From Galdieria partita (lineage: Eukaryota > Rhodophyta > Bangiophyceae > Galdieriales > Galdieriaceae): a stretch of DNA of 64,000 bases. The stretch is from the NCBI GenBank assembly GCA_025991245.1, contig BQMJ01000012.1:186001-250000 (forward strand), given 5' to 3'. Below, in pieces: positions 22,959-33,746 of the stretch. Position numbers and translations under genes: made by a program. The notes beneath the pieces are model-generated. The model saw only the letters and a program-made list of their open reading frames with translations. It was not told where the DNA came from and did not search any database. Every line of letters starts with the position of its first letter. The stretch's first letter is position 1.

Positions 22959-23323
22959 TCAAAACCGGTTGTAGAAAAATAAATTCTCGTCAGTCAGCGC
23001 TTCTGATATCTGTCTTATCTTGAGCCTTCAAAGACATAAACCTTGTTTCTCAAGAGTTTACTATTAAGGCAATGTTTCTTGCTGTTCTCTTACCAAAAAT
23101 AGGAAAAGGTCAATCCCAACGCCAAGAAAAACATGAAAGTCGAGTGTGGTTGATTAATACCCAACAGTATACAAACAAGCAAGACAATTAGAAGCAAAAA
23201 TAAAACTAGTCTCAAAATTCTTCATCCAAATAAAATTGAAACAGAAGCTGAACTTTATACTTACTTGTGAGTAGCTAAACTTATTCCTGGCTTCAGAATA
23301 CCAACAGTCTCCAGTCTCGACAT
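22959..23323 (-). CDS. Pkr1-like small ER membrane protein, three exons
   Basis: Three exons, 23265-23323, 23094-23210 and 22959-23025, with introns of 54 and 68 nt, give 80 residues. The product has ILKPGISLATHK followed by two membrane helices (KLVLFLLLIVLLVCILLG and STFMFFLALGLTFSYFW) and a short polar tail. This matches the layout of Pkr1, a V-ATPase assembly factor of the ER: a PG motif before the first helix, a His between helices, and an aromatic end to the second. If the last intron is not spliced the protein ends after the second helix. Homology is judged by eye only. It converges on Raptor with an 8-bp gap. Confidence 0.5.
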
Positions 23324-23491
23324 AGTCTAAAAAGGGATTAAAAAATGCTTTGTCACTTTATTTATTTTGCAAATAGATAATTCCGATTGAATAGAGTTTA
23401 ACATGAAAATGTGCAAGAGAAGGAAGATAGATCAAGTTACATCGAAAAGAATACAAAGTGCTGCTTTCAATGATACTAAAGTATAAATTTT

Positions 23492-25823
23492 TCAAAAGTT
23501 TTCCACATATTTTCGAATCTCATGAATCAAACTGTTAACACTTGGTAAAGTATTTTGTAAAGAAGTATGCTTTTCTTGGACTGCCTGATAGATCTCTCGA
23601 TAGCTTGTTAATAGTCTTGTCATGGCCTTCTTTCTTACATCCTTTCCTCTTTCAAAGTTTGGAAAGTTATCCAACGTGTTGTCTCGAATATGTTCCAAAC
23701 TCTGTTTCCAATTTGACGAAAATTCATTTAAAACTTTCTTGAGTTGAGATTCACTAACAACTGTGGAATGATCCTTGGAATATCGACTAGACAACGAAAT
23801 TACATACACAAATAAATCATCATACGGAAGATGAACTCACTTAAATAATGCAATAAAATCTGCAAAATGCTCTTCCAATTCCAATTCTACAATTGTGCTA
23901 ATCTGTTTGGATAAAATGGAATCATAGAAAGAATATTCTTCTGTTTGCTCAAGCTTTCGTTCTTCCAGGACGAGGCAGATTAGGTCCAGATTATTCACTA
24001 CAAACAATGAACGAGACTTTTTCCTAGAATAGTAATTTCCTATTCTGTTCAATAAACTAAGATATTCCATTCGCAATCGTTTGATACTTTCTTCCAACAT
24101 TTTATCGTTGTCTTTCATCTCAACCACAACTTGAATTAGTCCTGAAGCGTATTCTATATAGCGTCTAGTAAGTGCTAAAGGAGATACATCTTCCTACAAA
24201 GGAATGAACAGAAACAGCAGCAAAATCGAAACTGCTTACTTGGCCAGGAAACAAAAATTTAGAGGATGTTTGTGTTACACTTTGTATACTTTGTTGTATC
24301 AGTTCTTGAAAACGAGGCTTTACCAAAATGTCCATTTTTACAAAGAACTCATCCATGACAGAAATCTCACGCTTCGACATGACACTCCGAAACAGTTCAT
24401 TCTGTTTCATGATGAGTAAACAGCCAAAAATGTCATATGTAGATGGTAAATGTCTTTCAAATATGCCAAAGCATAGAATAAACACATCCTTTAGTATCTG
24501 TGCAACTAGACTTTCACATTCTCGATCAAAAAGTTCCAAAGTAAAAAGAAATTCGGACGTGCAAGTGTCAACCAAAAGCTTAGTCAAACAACGAAATACT
24601 TCCTCTATAAACAACCTAATTGAAAAGCTTAAATAATTGTGCAAAAGCTGCCATTTGCTGTTTACCTTTGACGGCGTTCTTTGGCGATGGCTAAAACCAC
24701 TGCCGGTTCTTCCAATCTACGCAAAGACTCTATGCGGTTCCCTAAGACAAATGCACTCGTACTGTTTGCTGAAACAACAGAACTTCGAAAGTTTGGACCT
24801 AACCAACTTGCTTCGATTAAATTTTCTCCTTTGAGATTCACTTCCTCCCTTAATGTTAGTAATCCATCCATATACTTCCTAAACAGACTTTGATAGACTC
24901 CAGATATTACGGAAACATATGAATTTTGTATTTCCTTATACATCTTTGGAGTACACCGACGAAGAAATAAGAAATATTCTTTTTGCTTCAATAAAACATT
25001 TTGCTGAATAATTTGCACATTAGTGTTCGGATTCTGCAACATTTGTATTTTCGCTTGCAAATGGTCTCTTACTTTCTCACTTGCACGACTTGCTATTTTC
25101 TGAATAAATGGTTGAACATCTTTCATTACTGTAGATTCACGAGTTTCAGGTTTTGTGAGAAACTGAACCTTCTCTTGAAGTTCTATTAGACTCTGTGCAA
25201 ATTGTTTGCTAGAAGGATGAGATTCTATTATTCCTGAAACTAAGTCCGAAGATAATGTAATATTTTCTAAAAACTGCAAAATAGTGCCATATGAATACTT
25301 TTGCAGCAACAAATGCTCATTCAGTGACGCTGCTTCTTGACAGTATTCTTGGGTATTCTTTGATAACATTCCTAAACGACTGGACCAGTTAGTTATATGC
25401 TGCTCTATTTCATTCAATTCTGCCTCGCATTGTAACACTTGCTCACGAAGTTTCACAACTTTACTTCCTTCACTTACATATTCCTCCACACAGTTCGACT
25501 CTGCCTCTCTAAGAGAGTTCTGAATAACTTCCAAGGAATCAGTAACACTATTTCCACTGTTGAGTGCTTCCAATAAACTATTCAAAATGCTTGGAGAAAT
25601 CACAGCAGCCGAGTTGTCTGGGATATCGTTGCCTTTGAACTCAATCTTTATATCTTCGACTGAAGAAAGTGTCTCTTCTACCCTCTCTCTCAAAAGCGTT
25701 TCAATTGCTTCCCATTCTTGTTGAGTAAAACAAGGAATCTGAGCTAAGCTCGGGTTAATATCAAGATTGAACAAAAGGACGTGAAAACTTACTCAAAGTC
25801 TCCAACTCTTCCGTCTGATCCAT
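23492..25823 (-). CDS. VPS52: VPS52, GARP/EARP tethering complex subunit
   Basis: Subunit of the complex tethering endosome-derived vesicles to the trans-Golgi. Exons: 25793-25823, 24666-25743, 24240-24615, 23841-24193, 23492-23786, introns 46-54 nt; all junctions keep frame, giving 710 residues. The N-terminal half is coiled coil. The SAC2/VPS52 core is visible as KVRDHLQAKIQMLQNPNTN, QIIQQNVLLKQKEYFLFLRR, IQNSYVSVISGVYQSLFRKY and, later, SRSLFVVNNLDLICLVL. The true start is MDQTEELETLTQIPC in a 31-nt first exon; an apparent upstream Met at 25774 lies inside intron 1. The gene is divergent from the DnaJ-type zinc-finger gene with a gap of 21 bp. Confidence 0.9.
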
Positions 25824-25844
25824 CAATTCTTCAATTCGGCATTT
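25824..25844. promoter_or_regulatory. 21-bp divergent spacer VPS52 / zinc-finger gene
   Basis: Start codons of two divergent genes are separated by 21 bp if both starts are right. Transcription of at least one must begin inside the other gene, or the right-hand start is further downstream. Confidence 0.35.
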
Positions 25845-26837
25845 ATGTTTCTTATATTTCACCAAGTTGGAAACTCTTATTCAGGCAACCGTAACAAACA
25901 TTGTAAGTGTCAATATTGTAAAGTGTATTGTTACAGAGTGCTTTTGAGTAGACACTTGTTGAAATGGAATAATTGCAGGAGGAACGTTGTGTTTACTTCT
26001 TGTGCTAACACGAGTCTATACAGTTGGACATTTGTTGCTCAACAAGGTGGTTCAAACAATTCCTCAAAGGCCAAATCAGGTCGTACACCGAAAAACAGCA
26101 AAAAATCTACGAGTAAGAGTGCAAAATCGGGAGAGCTTGAGAACAATTCGAACTTGTCAAAGGATAAGAAACAAGAACTGACAACTCCAAGCGCCAGTTC
26201 CCGTCGTCAAGGTGTAGGCTTGAATGATATTCCTGTAGATCTTGGTGAAGTAATTTCAGATCCATTATTAGAAGAGAATGAGGTGACAGAGTTGCCAACA
26301 GACGAGAACAGTTGGAGACATGCCGTGGAATATGCGCTTGAAGAAATTCACTCACAAGTCAAGTATTCAAAGTCACAGTTTTCATGGATGAAGCCTTTTA
26401 CAAACACGTCAAAGAATTCTCTTCTATGTGAACGTTGTGAAGGAATTGGAATGATGACTTGTGAATACTGTCATGGTCAAGGCTTTGTAAGATTTGGTCC
26501 AGGAAATAATTTTCGGATAAGATATCGACAGATTGAAGTAGTCCTTCCTCGTCGCGTATGGGGTGATTTATATTATTGTCCAGTTTGTGGGGGCTTAAGA
26601 AGAGAGCGTTGTATTTCATGTTGTGGAAGTGGAATTGTACAGAATACAACAAGTATTCCAACGGAAGAAGAAAGATTGGAAAGTTTGAAGAAGCAGCAAG
26701 TTCCTAAGAGAGGAAAACATAGAATATATTTCTTACGAGATATAAACAAAGAAATGGAAGAGAAATTACAGCAACATGAAAAGCAACAACGCCAACGACC
26801 TTCGTCGAATGAAGAAGATATTGACTTTTTGGATTAG
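25845..26837 (+). CDS. DnaJ-type (CxxCxGxG) zinc-finger protein, probably organelle-targeted
   Basis: 330 codons as a single exon. The C-terminal half carries two pairs of Cys motifs, CERCEGIGMMTCEYCHGQG and CPVCGGLRRERCISCCGSG, the DnaJ central zinc-finger pattern without a J domain, as in plastid proteins such as BSD2-like and related disulfide or assembly factors. The region before it is Lys/Ser-rich, then acidic; the end is basic with a short coiled coil. The first 60 residues are basic and Cys-rich and could be a transit peptide, though the start is unsure because the ATG lies 21 bp from VPS52. Likely a folding or assembly helper. Confidence 0.7.
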   Translation: MFLIFHQVGNSYSGNRNKHCKCQYCKVYCYRVLLSRHLLKWNNCRRNVVFTSCANTSLYSWTFVAQQGGSNNSSKAKSGRTPKNSKKSTSKSAKSGELENNSNLSKDKKQELTTPSASSRRQGVGLNDIPVDLGEVISDPLLEENEVTELPTDENSWRHAVEYALEEIHSQVKYSKSQFSWMKPFTNTSKNSLLCERCEGIGMMTCEYCHGQGFVRFGPGNNFRIRYRQIEVVLPRRVWGDLYYCPVCGGLRRERCISCCGSGIVQNTTSIPTEEERLESLKKQQVPKRGKHRIYFLRDINKEMEEKLQQHEKQQRQRPSSNEEDIDFLD

Positions 26838-26871
26838 AACTTTGTGAAATTGGTATCATAAATGCTACATT

Positions 26872-28012
26872 TTATGCTTGTGAAGAAAGAAATTCGTTCA
26901 CTAAACGAGTAAAATGATCAGGTTCCTCTGCGATCAGCCAATGACCTGAATTGGAAATTGTCTTTATCGCAGCGTTTGGAAAGTAATGTCGGATAATTGA
27001 TTCGTGAATATTCGGTTGAATATAAGGCGAATTCTCTCCTCGTATGAATAACGTTGGTCCTCGGAATACTCTTTCAGCTGCTGTAGATGGAAAGCCCAAC
27101 ATGGCTTCCATTGAATCAACCAAAGAATGAAGATTAACTCGCCATTTGTAATATCCTGGCTTTTCATCATCGGGAACAAGATTGGTTAACACAAACTGTC
27201 TCACTCTCTCATTAGTAAGTCCTTGTTGCTCCAAAGCATTGTCAACTTCACTAGAGCAAGGTTTCCAATTATTCTATTTAAAGTCAAGATACTTATTACC
27301 TTCTAGATTTACACTGATGAGGCTTTGTCTTTGCCATTGCATAAACTGCTTCTGTTGGAAGGTTCTTATCCATCGATTCTTGTTGATAGGCCACCGGAGC
27401 AATATCCACCACCACAAGTTCAGAAACCCAATCTGGATTCTCCAGTGCAAAGTGCATACCTACCTATCGGAGGTTACTCGACAAGTCACACTCGTCCACT
27501 TTGAAATTATCTTACTTTTCCACCCATACTATGACCCAGAATACAGGCCTTAGTAATCCCGTTATCCTCAAGAAAACATTTGACGTCTCTGACCATTGCT
27601 TCATAAGTCATTTCCTGTACATGTGGACTGGCACCGTGGTTCCTTAGATCCACGGCATAAATTTCTCTCTCAGGTGCTTACAAAGAATCACTTGGAACAA
27701 CTTGAAAACGAGAAGAATCTTACCAAAATCGTCTCGCTTTAAAACGGAACGATACGTATTTCCTGAGGCTAATATACCGTGAAGAACTATCACGGGAGGA
27801 AGTTTCCCTGTCTGGACTCCCAATTGACTGGACGCCTTCTTTGGTTCCAACTTGTAATAAGACAGTGGAACAACGCAGCCTCCTCCTTTTCTTTCTGAAG
27901 TTGATAATATTTCAGAGTTGTTTTGATATCTCTTAGTTGTTTGTAACTGTCGAAACTTTATATGTTTGTTTATGGTTAAACCAATCCAATTCTTTGCATG
28001 TTTCCACAACAT
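26872..28012 (-). CDS. Alpha/beta hydrolase, ABHD11-like
   Basis: Four exons, 27724-28012, 27516-27676, 27300-27463 and 26872-27250, introns 47-52 nt, total 330 residues. The hydrolase core shows VIVLHGILASGNTYR (oxyanion strand), YAVDLRNHGASPH, the nucleophile elbow GHSMGGK, VVVDIAP and the catalytic His in SNSGHWL. The pattern DxRNHGxSPH with GHSMGGK is typical of ABHD11 and its bacterial YbfF relatives, esterases of mitochondria in animals. About 50 basic residues precede the domain and may target it to an organelle. The substrate is unknown. Confidence 0.85.
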
Positions 28013-28052
28013 ATTTGCAATAAATCGTTTGGTATTGCATAATTCAGCTGTT
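28013..28052. promoter_or_regulatory. 40-bp divergent promoter: hydrolase / PEN-2
   Basis: The two start codons face away from each other with 40 bp between them. Both 5' leaders must be very short or overlap. Confidence 0.45.
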
Positions 28053-28399
28053 ATGTCGACTGACTTGGAAGGACCATCTTCAAGTAGTCTACCACTACAA
28101 ACAAGATATATTGGGATAAGCAGACGTCTGTATCTGTCTGGATATTTGGGACTACCGATATTATGGCTTGTTCATATTCTATTGTTTCAGTACTCTTCGG
28201 TTGCCAAGCTTCAATTAGGTGCAAGTGTGAAGCAAGGTAAGTTATTGAGTTGATTTCGGATCCTATGGACTTGGTTTTTGTAATTGTAGATATTCACAAA
28301 AGTAAGGTGGCTCTAACTATAGTCACTGGTTTATTCTTGGTATGGCTAATATTTTTGAGAATATTAAAAGGAGGACCTCAAACAATAGAGTTTTTCTGA
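28053..28399 (+). CDS. PSENEN: Gamma-secretase subunit PEN-2
   Basis: Two exons, 28053-28236 and 28290-28399, separated by a 53-nt intron, give 97 residues. The first membrane region follows the family signature: RRLYLSGYLGLPILWLVHIL, matching the YYLGGFxxLPFLWLVN block of PEN-2. A second helix, VALTIVTGLFLVWLIFLRI, follows, and the protein ends after a short tail. PEN-2 activates presenilin in the gamma-secretase intramembrane protease. The loop between helices is shorter than in animals. Presenilin, nicastrin and APH-1 are not in this window, so whether a full complex exists must be checked in the genome. Confidence 0.8.
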
Positions 28400-28504
28400 A
28401 AGCTTCCTTGTACTACCTTTAAGAGTTGTTAGTATATATTTGTACGAAAACTTAATCATTTCTATTTTTATATCAAAATCGTTGGCCAGCTGCAAAGAAT
28501 AGAA

Positions 28505-30181
28505 ATGTTGACTGGTCATGCTTTTACGTATATTTTCCCATCAGTGTCGAGTCCAAGTCTTTCGCTCAAGTTTCAAAAGAAGTTGTGTTTAGGGTTGTTT
28601 GCGTTTCAACACAAAAGAGGGTGTTCGTTGCACAGAAAGAATACGCCTTGGCTTTTGTTTTGGAGGAACTATGTGACTATACCAAAGGTTAGTGCTGATT
28701 TCACAAGATTCGACTGGAGGTGTTCGTTGACTAGTAGTGGAGAAAATAAACTACAAAATTGTATCATAGTCGGAGTTGATTGCATCTCAGAGGCGAGTGA
28801 TTTCAGTTTAGAGGAAACTATGTCGGAACTTCAAGAGTTATGCCAAACGGCAGGACTTTGTGTATTAGCAAAGACATATCAGAGACTGGAGACTCCTAAC
28901 CCCGTAACTTTTGTGGGAACTGGAAAAGTAAACGAAATTAGAAATCTTCTCGTACTCCATGACTGCGATACTGTGGTATTTGATTGTGAGCTCTCACCTT
29001 CACAACAGAAGAACTTGGAGCGCAAGTTGGCAAAGGACAAACAGACAGTTATTGTCTTGGATAGAACCGCTTTGATTTTGGATATTTTTGCACAACACGC
29101 CAAAACGAGAGAAGGGAAACTTCAAGTAGAGTTAGCTTTGAATCAGTATCGTTTACCCAGACTCACAAGAATGTGGACTCATCTAGAAAGACAGTCAGGT
29201 GCTGGTGGTGTTGGACTTCGTGGACCAGGAGAGACTCAAATTGAGTCAGATAGACGACTGCTTAGCAGCCGTATTTCACAACTTAAGGATGACTTAGAGT
29301 ATGTTCGTTCACATCGAGCGAGACAACGAAAGAAACGAAGGCATTTTGAAGTTCCTGTAGTCTCCCTTGTGGGATATACCAATGCTGGAAAGAGCACATT
29401 ATTAAATGCCTTAACTAACGCTGGAGTTTTGGTACAAGACAAGTTGTTTGCCACTTTAGATCCAACTACTCGTAGATGTCGTTTGTCTGGACTTCATGTT
29501 CATCCAGATATTCTTATGACAGATACAGTTGGCTTCATCCAAAAACTTCCCACCACTCTAGTTGCAGCATTCCGTGCCACATTAGAAGAAATAGCTGCGG
29601 CTGATATTCTCTTACATGTGGTTGACATTTCATCTCCGTCTTCCTACTCTCAGCAGAAAGCAGTGATGGAAGTTTTAAGAGAGATTGGAGCAGCTGAAAA
29701 GAATATGGTAACAGTTTGGAACAAAATTGACCGCTTTCAAGGCAGCACCGATTCTATCCGCTTAAAAGCTGCTCAGATGGATAAACATGTTGCTGTTTCA
29801 GCAGTTACTGGTGAAGGTCTTCAAGACCTTGTTTATATTTTAGAAGAAACTCTTAGTTCTCTACTTGTTCCAATTCAAGCTTTAATACCTTATAATAGAT
29901 GTGATCTATTGCCACGTATTCATCAATACAGCATTTTGGATGTTGAAGACTATAGACCCGATGGCATATATATTCTCGGTCGTTCAACCCGAAATGTTGC
30001 TCTTCTACTTGCAGAGTATCGTTGTGTTGAGGACGAAGAGTCTTTGTACTTGTGTTCTAACCATTCCAGTAATGAAAACAGCATCGATATGGAGCAAGTT
30101 GAAGAGGAACAAAAATGGAAAAGATTGGCAAAAGGACGCCACCATCAAAAAGCAGCGAGAATTGGAACTTATTCTGTGTAA
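28505..30181 (+). CDS. hflX: HflX-family ribosome-splitting GTPase, organelle-targeted
   Basis: Single-exon, 558 residues. After about 85 basic N-terminal residues (transit peptide-like) comes the HflX N-domain (NPVTFVGTGKVNEI, VFDCELSPSQQKNLE, LDRTALILDIFAQHA), the linker RLPRLTRMWTHLERQ, GAGGVGLRGPGETQIESDRR, then the G domain: GYTNAGKST, FATLDPTTR, DTVGFIQKLP and NKID. Bacterial HflX binds 50S subunits and rescues stalled or stressed ribosomes; a plastid or mitochondrial role is expected here. Length agrees with plant HflX. It follows PEN-2 at 105 bp on the same strand. Confidence 0.93.
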   Translation: MLTGHAFTYIFPSVSSPSLSLKFQKKLCLGLFAFQHKRGCSLHRKNTPWLLFWRNYVTIPKVSADFTRFDWRCSLTSSGENKLQNCIIVGVDCISEASDFSLEETMSELQELCQTAGLCVLAKTYQRLETPNPVTFVGTGKVNEIRNLLVLHDCDTVVFDCELSPSQQKNLERKLAKDKQTVIVLDRTALILDIFAQHAKTREGKLQVELALNQYRLPRLTRMWTHLERQSGAGGVGLRGPGETQIESDRRLLSSRISQLKDDLEYVRSHRARQRKKRRHFEVPVVSLVGYTNAGKSTLLNALTNAGVLVQDKLFATLDPTTRRCRLSGLHVHPDILMTDTVGFIQKLPTTLVAAFRATLEEIAAADILLHVVDISSPSSYSQQKAVMEVLREIGAAEKNMVTVWNKIDRFQGSTDSIRLKAAQMDKHVAVSAVTGEGLQDLVYILEETLSSLLVPIQALIPYNRCDLLPRIHQYSILDVEDYRPDGIYILGRSTRNVALLLAEYRCVEDEESLYLCSNHSSNENSIDMEQVEEEQKWKRLAKGRHHQKAARIGTYSV

Positions 30182-30473
30182 ATTCCAAGTCAGGGCTAAT
30201 AAAGCGTTGTACATGTTGTGATTAATATAAACGGAATTGAAAATTCTCAAAACTCGGGACTCTCAGTTATGTTCGTACTTGAGACACTATTGTGATGAGG
30301 GAGGCCCTGGAAGAGGCTCGAGCTCTGCAAGTTACGAATTTGAAACATACAAAACCACTCAAAATGGAGAAATCAAATAACTTTAATAAGTATTATCTTT
30401 AAAATGATTGTGTCTCGTATCTTCCTTCCATTATAATTGTCAGAGATGAAAGATATTTATACACTTCAAATAA

Positions 30474-31910
30474 TCATGACACTCTGCAAGAATCTAAATA
30501 TTCACGATTGTTGTTCGTTCCATTTCTCGGATCTGCTAATGTTACACGGGGTCGATTCGTTTGTTGTGCAGTTGCCAGTAATCTCTCACGATCCTTCTCA
30601 TCTTGTAGTACTTCCTCCTTTCTCTTCTGATATGCTTCAGGAAAAGACTCTCTAAGAAAACGTTCCAAGGATTTCCTCCTCTCTAAACGAACTCCGTTTG
30701 AATAATCGTGTCGACAAACTGGACAATGAAAGTCAAGTAAAATAGCACGACTAATACATTTTCCACAAAACCTATGACCACAAGGAAGAGCCATCGGCTT
30801 ATACAAGAGAGAAAGACAAATAGGACAATGATACTGTTCCATATTTGACAACTCTGAAGGACGCTTTTTAACCAAAGATACAATAATGGAGCCTCGACAA
30901 CCCAACTCTTCCAAGGTCTTTGCCAATGTTGAATGTACAAAAGGTTGTGACTCGACTTTCAAACGTAAATATTGTTTACCAACAGATAAATCGCACAACT
31001 TGTCATGCTTCTTCAGAATCTTTCGAAAAGCTGTTATATTCACATTCACATATTGTAGTAACCTTAACGCCTCTTTGTAGACTTCAACTGTTGAATTGAG
31101 CTTATCAATGTAGGTAATATTATCTTCTACTTTTTCATTCAAAGGTGCTAGTGAAGAATAAATTGCAGTATTTTCTAGATTAGAATTATTTGCAACATGA
31201 GCGAAACCATTCAAGGTTCTCAAGTCTGAAGATACTTCAAGTCTGCTAACCTCTCTAGCCTTTTGAGAACGAATAGGAAATAATTTTTCCTTGAACGACT
31301 TGAAAGAAGAGACAAGTTTCGACTTGGACTCTTGTTTCTCTAAATATTCATAGCGTTGAAGAAGCGCTTTTGCTCTCGGGAGGAAAAACCGGTTTACTTT
31401 CTCTAGTTCCTCGTCCAGATGATGAAAGAACGCCGCGTCTTTAGGGTCAATATACACAATATTCGTGGCAAATTCTTCTTCATCCAAAATATTCTTCTTT
31501 TCTTCACGTAATATTTCTTCAACTTTGTCCTCTGCAACGTCACCAGAAACTTGTAAACGCGCGTCAACAGGTGTTCTCTGCGAATGATTAGTTCCCGTTT
31601 CAGTAGCAATTTTTGAGTCCATTTTTACAGGTGTCAATATTTGTGGTACGCCACTTTCAAGTTTTCTTGAGCTTTCCGCGTCTCCTTTAGTTTGGAGTGT
31701 TACTAGAGACGAGTCGGACAAGTCTCCTTCCATCACCAATGGCTGCTGAGGAAACAACTTTAAGTGTTTGTTTTTTCGCCTCAAGTCCTTCTTTAGGTTT
31801 CTATAAGACACATACTGTTTTGCATAGTCTTCCTCGGACTCTGCCACTATACGGTCCAATTGGTGAGCAAACTTCATTGTTGACTTCACAACTTGAATTT
31901 TCACATCCAA
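30474..31910 (-). CDS. SPX domain - RING finger protein (probable E3 ubiquitin ligase)
   Basis: Single-exon, 478 residues. The N-terminal SPX domain starts MKFAHQLDRI and is split by a poorly conserved insert; it shows YRNLKKDLRRK, FFHHLDEELEKVNRFF and FRKILKKHDK, whose lysines normally bind inositol pyrophosphate. A C3HC4 RING follows: CPICLSLL, LPCGHRFCGKCI, HCPVCRHDY. SPX-RING proteins such as plant NLA ubiquitinate phosphate transporters when phosphate is sufficient. The first Met here is 11 residues upstream of MKFAHQ; the internal one matches usual SPX starts better. Confidence 0.9.
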   Translation of the reverse strand: MDVKIQVVKSTMKFAHQLDRIVAESEEDYAKQYVSYRNLKKDLRRKNKHLKLFPQQPLVMEGDLSDSSLVTLQTKGDAESSRKLESGVPQILTPVKMDSKIATETGTNHSQRTPVDARLQVSGDVAEDKVEEILREEKKNILDEEEFATNIVYIDPKDAAFFHHLDEELEKVNRFFLPRAKALLQRYEYLEKQESKSKLVSSFKSFKEKLFPIRSQKAREVSRLEVSSDLRTLNGFAHVANNSNLENTAIYSSLAPLNEKVEDNITYIDKLNSTVEVYKEALRLLQYVNVNITAFRKILKKHDKLCDLSVGKQYLRLKVESQPFVHSTLAKTLEELGCRGSIIVSLVKKRPSELSNMEQYHCPICLSLLYKPMALPCGHRFCGKCISRAILLDFHCPVCRHDYSNGVRLERRKSLERFLRESFPEAYQKRKEEVLQDEKDRERLLATAQQTNRPRVTLADPRNGTNNNREYLDSCRVS

Positions 31911-31953
31911 AGCAAAATGAATCTAAATTGAATCTTCAGTTTGTGGGAAAAAA
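31911..31953. promoter_or_regulatory. 43-bp divergent promoter: SPX-RING / small membrane protein
   Basis: Divergent start codons 43 bp apart. If SPX-RING starts at its second Met the gap widens by 33 bp. Confidence 0.4.
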
Positions 31954-32280
31954 ATGTTACGAACGAATTTTACTGCGTTCCTCGCAGGTGTAACGGTGGC
32001 TAGTTCAGCTGGTTATGTGAAATTGCAGAGAGACGTAAAATATGCAGGAAGTGTGCTTACTTCAAGTATAGAAGAATGGTCTAACGAGGTATGAAGTTAA
32101 TATTTTCTTTAAGATTGAATTGCCTTGTCGTCATAGGTTACTCAAACCACACAGGAATTGGACTGTAAAGTTCAATTCTTGGAAAAAGAATTGAATCGAG
32201 TCAGAGGATTGGCTTCAGTTGGAAATGAAGTCAACTTGGATCGAGGAATGCATAGTAAGGAAGGGGGAAGTAATAGTTGA
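31954..32280 (+). CDS. Small protein with N-terminal membrane segment (possibly MICOS-like)
   Basis: Two exons, 31954-32088 and 32137-32280, with a 48-nt intron, give 92 residues. It begins MLRTNFTAFLAGVTVASSAG, a glycine-containing hydrophobic segment, followed by a helical, probably coiled-coil region (ELDCKVQFLEKELNRVRGL) and a polar tail. Size and layout recall Mic12/QIL1-type subunits of the mitochondrial contact-site complex, which also start with a short membrane segment and FLAG-V-like motif; this is a suggestion only. Confidence 0.5.
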
Positions 32281-32439
32281 AGGAACAAAGTGCTAACAGT
32301 CTGTAAGAGTCTATTTGAGCCCCCTTTGTCTTAGTCCTTATTTATGTACTCAATATTTTTGCGTGTTAGTTTTGGTCTTCCATTTGAGTGACAAAGGATT
32401 CAAACAATATGTTTCGTACTTATAAAGAACAGTCAAAGT

Positions 32440-33746
32440 TTAAGCTGTCGTATCTTGTCGTGCTTCCATGGCTTTCACTAAGTGAAACAGAGTTTCACAA
32501 TAGGGTACGGACAATCCTATCCAGCTTCTCAAGTAATACAGATTCGAAGAAGTTACTTACCATATTTTCTCGCGAGATGTGCAACTGCTCCATTCAACGC
32601 CTCTATTTCAGTCGGTCTTCCATTCTGGATGTCTTGAAGAGTCGAACAAATATTTCTGGAACTGTTCTAACAAAGGATTAGAATCAAGTGCTTTTTCAGT
32701 AGCACTACTGACTTTAATAGTTTCTGATATTTGAACCATAAGATCAGAATGATCCAAGATAATGCCACTTCTTTCTGCAGTCCGTACCTTTGATATTGTA
32801 TGTCAATTGAAAGAAATAACTTGTTTCCGCACTTACAATTTCCCAACAAATTCCTTCAAATAGACTTTCAGGTATTCTATCTGATAAGAGTCCATTTCTT
32901 ACACGAATAATAGTAGCCAATGGATTAATCACACAATTTACCTAGTTCACTTTGAACAGAAGTTAGAAAAATGATATTCAACTCAATACTGCAAGTTTTT
33001 TCCACATTTCCTTTCTTGCATCAACAGAATTCAATAACTCTATTGGCAAGTTTTGCTGTTTCAAAATATCATGAAGGAACTGAAGGTTGGCATTTAGCTC
33101 AGGTGAGTATGTTAGTGTATCTGCAAATATAGTTCTCCCAGATGACCAATGAATGATCTAAAGTCGATAAGATGATTTTGGAAAATATTATCGCAATATC
33201 ATTCCTACCGTCCTGGAATTGATCCTTTCTACAGCTTCATACGTGATTGCAGCAGCTGCACGGTTAGCTCCAACAAAAGAAGCAACTGTTTCAAGGTTTC
33301 CAATACCATTACAAAAAGAAACAGCTACTCCCTTGGAAGATAATAATTCTGTGCAATTCTCCTTAACAAGTATGAGATATTGAAAAGTTTCCAAGTGCCG
33401 ATATTCATACCAAAGCACTTTTCAAGTGGTACTGTTTAACACATAGCAAAAGGATGTCTGCATAGCCTTGAAGTTTCTCAGAAAGTTGTTTTAAGTTCGA
33501 GAACGAAGGACAATGAAAACAAACTGTATTAGAAGTATTCAGCATTGTTCTGTTATTCTTGTCAAAAACATATGCGGCCGACGTTTTATCTTCCACAATA
33601 ATTCCCTTTTCGTTAATTGATTGTGCACTTTCTTCAGTTCTCGTAACAAGAAACGCTTTACATAAAGACTTTTTTTGCAGTTGAGTCAAGTGGAAGCACC
33701 ACCATAGACCTAAGCTCCCATTTCCTACAACCACCAAACTTTTCAT
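32440..33746 (-). CDS. panE: 2-dehydropantoate 2-reductase (ketopantoate reductase), seven exons
   Basis: NADPH-dependent reduction of ketopantoate to pantoate for coenzyme A synthesis. Exons: 33411-33746, 33209-33361, 32990-33157, 32837-32941, 32713-32787, 32561-32666, 32440-32516; introns 44-51 nt; 339 residues. The start at MKSLVVVGNGSLGLWW puts the Rossmann GxGxxG at residue 8. Later blocks are SFCNGIGNLE, WKKLAVNCVINPLATI, LQDIQNGRPTEIEALNGAV and a C-terminal helix. The sixth exon is entered through an intron with donor GTCAGT; without it the frame would stop before the NGRPTEI motif. All family regions are present, so the enzyme should be functional. Confidence 0.88.

Noticed and set aside
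24636-25774. VPS52 start at the Met in MFNLDINPSLAQIP
   Set aside because: This segment lies inside intron 1; splicing from a 31-nt exon at 25793-25823 gives a better start and keeps frame.
32667-32712. Frame break in panE before the NGRPTEI motif
   Set aside because: It is explained by a normal-sized 46-nt intron with donor GTCAGT and acceptor GTTAG, so panE is not a pseudogene.
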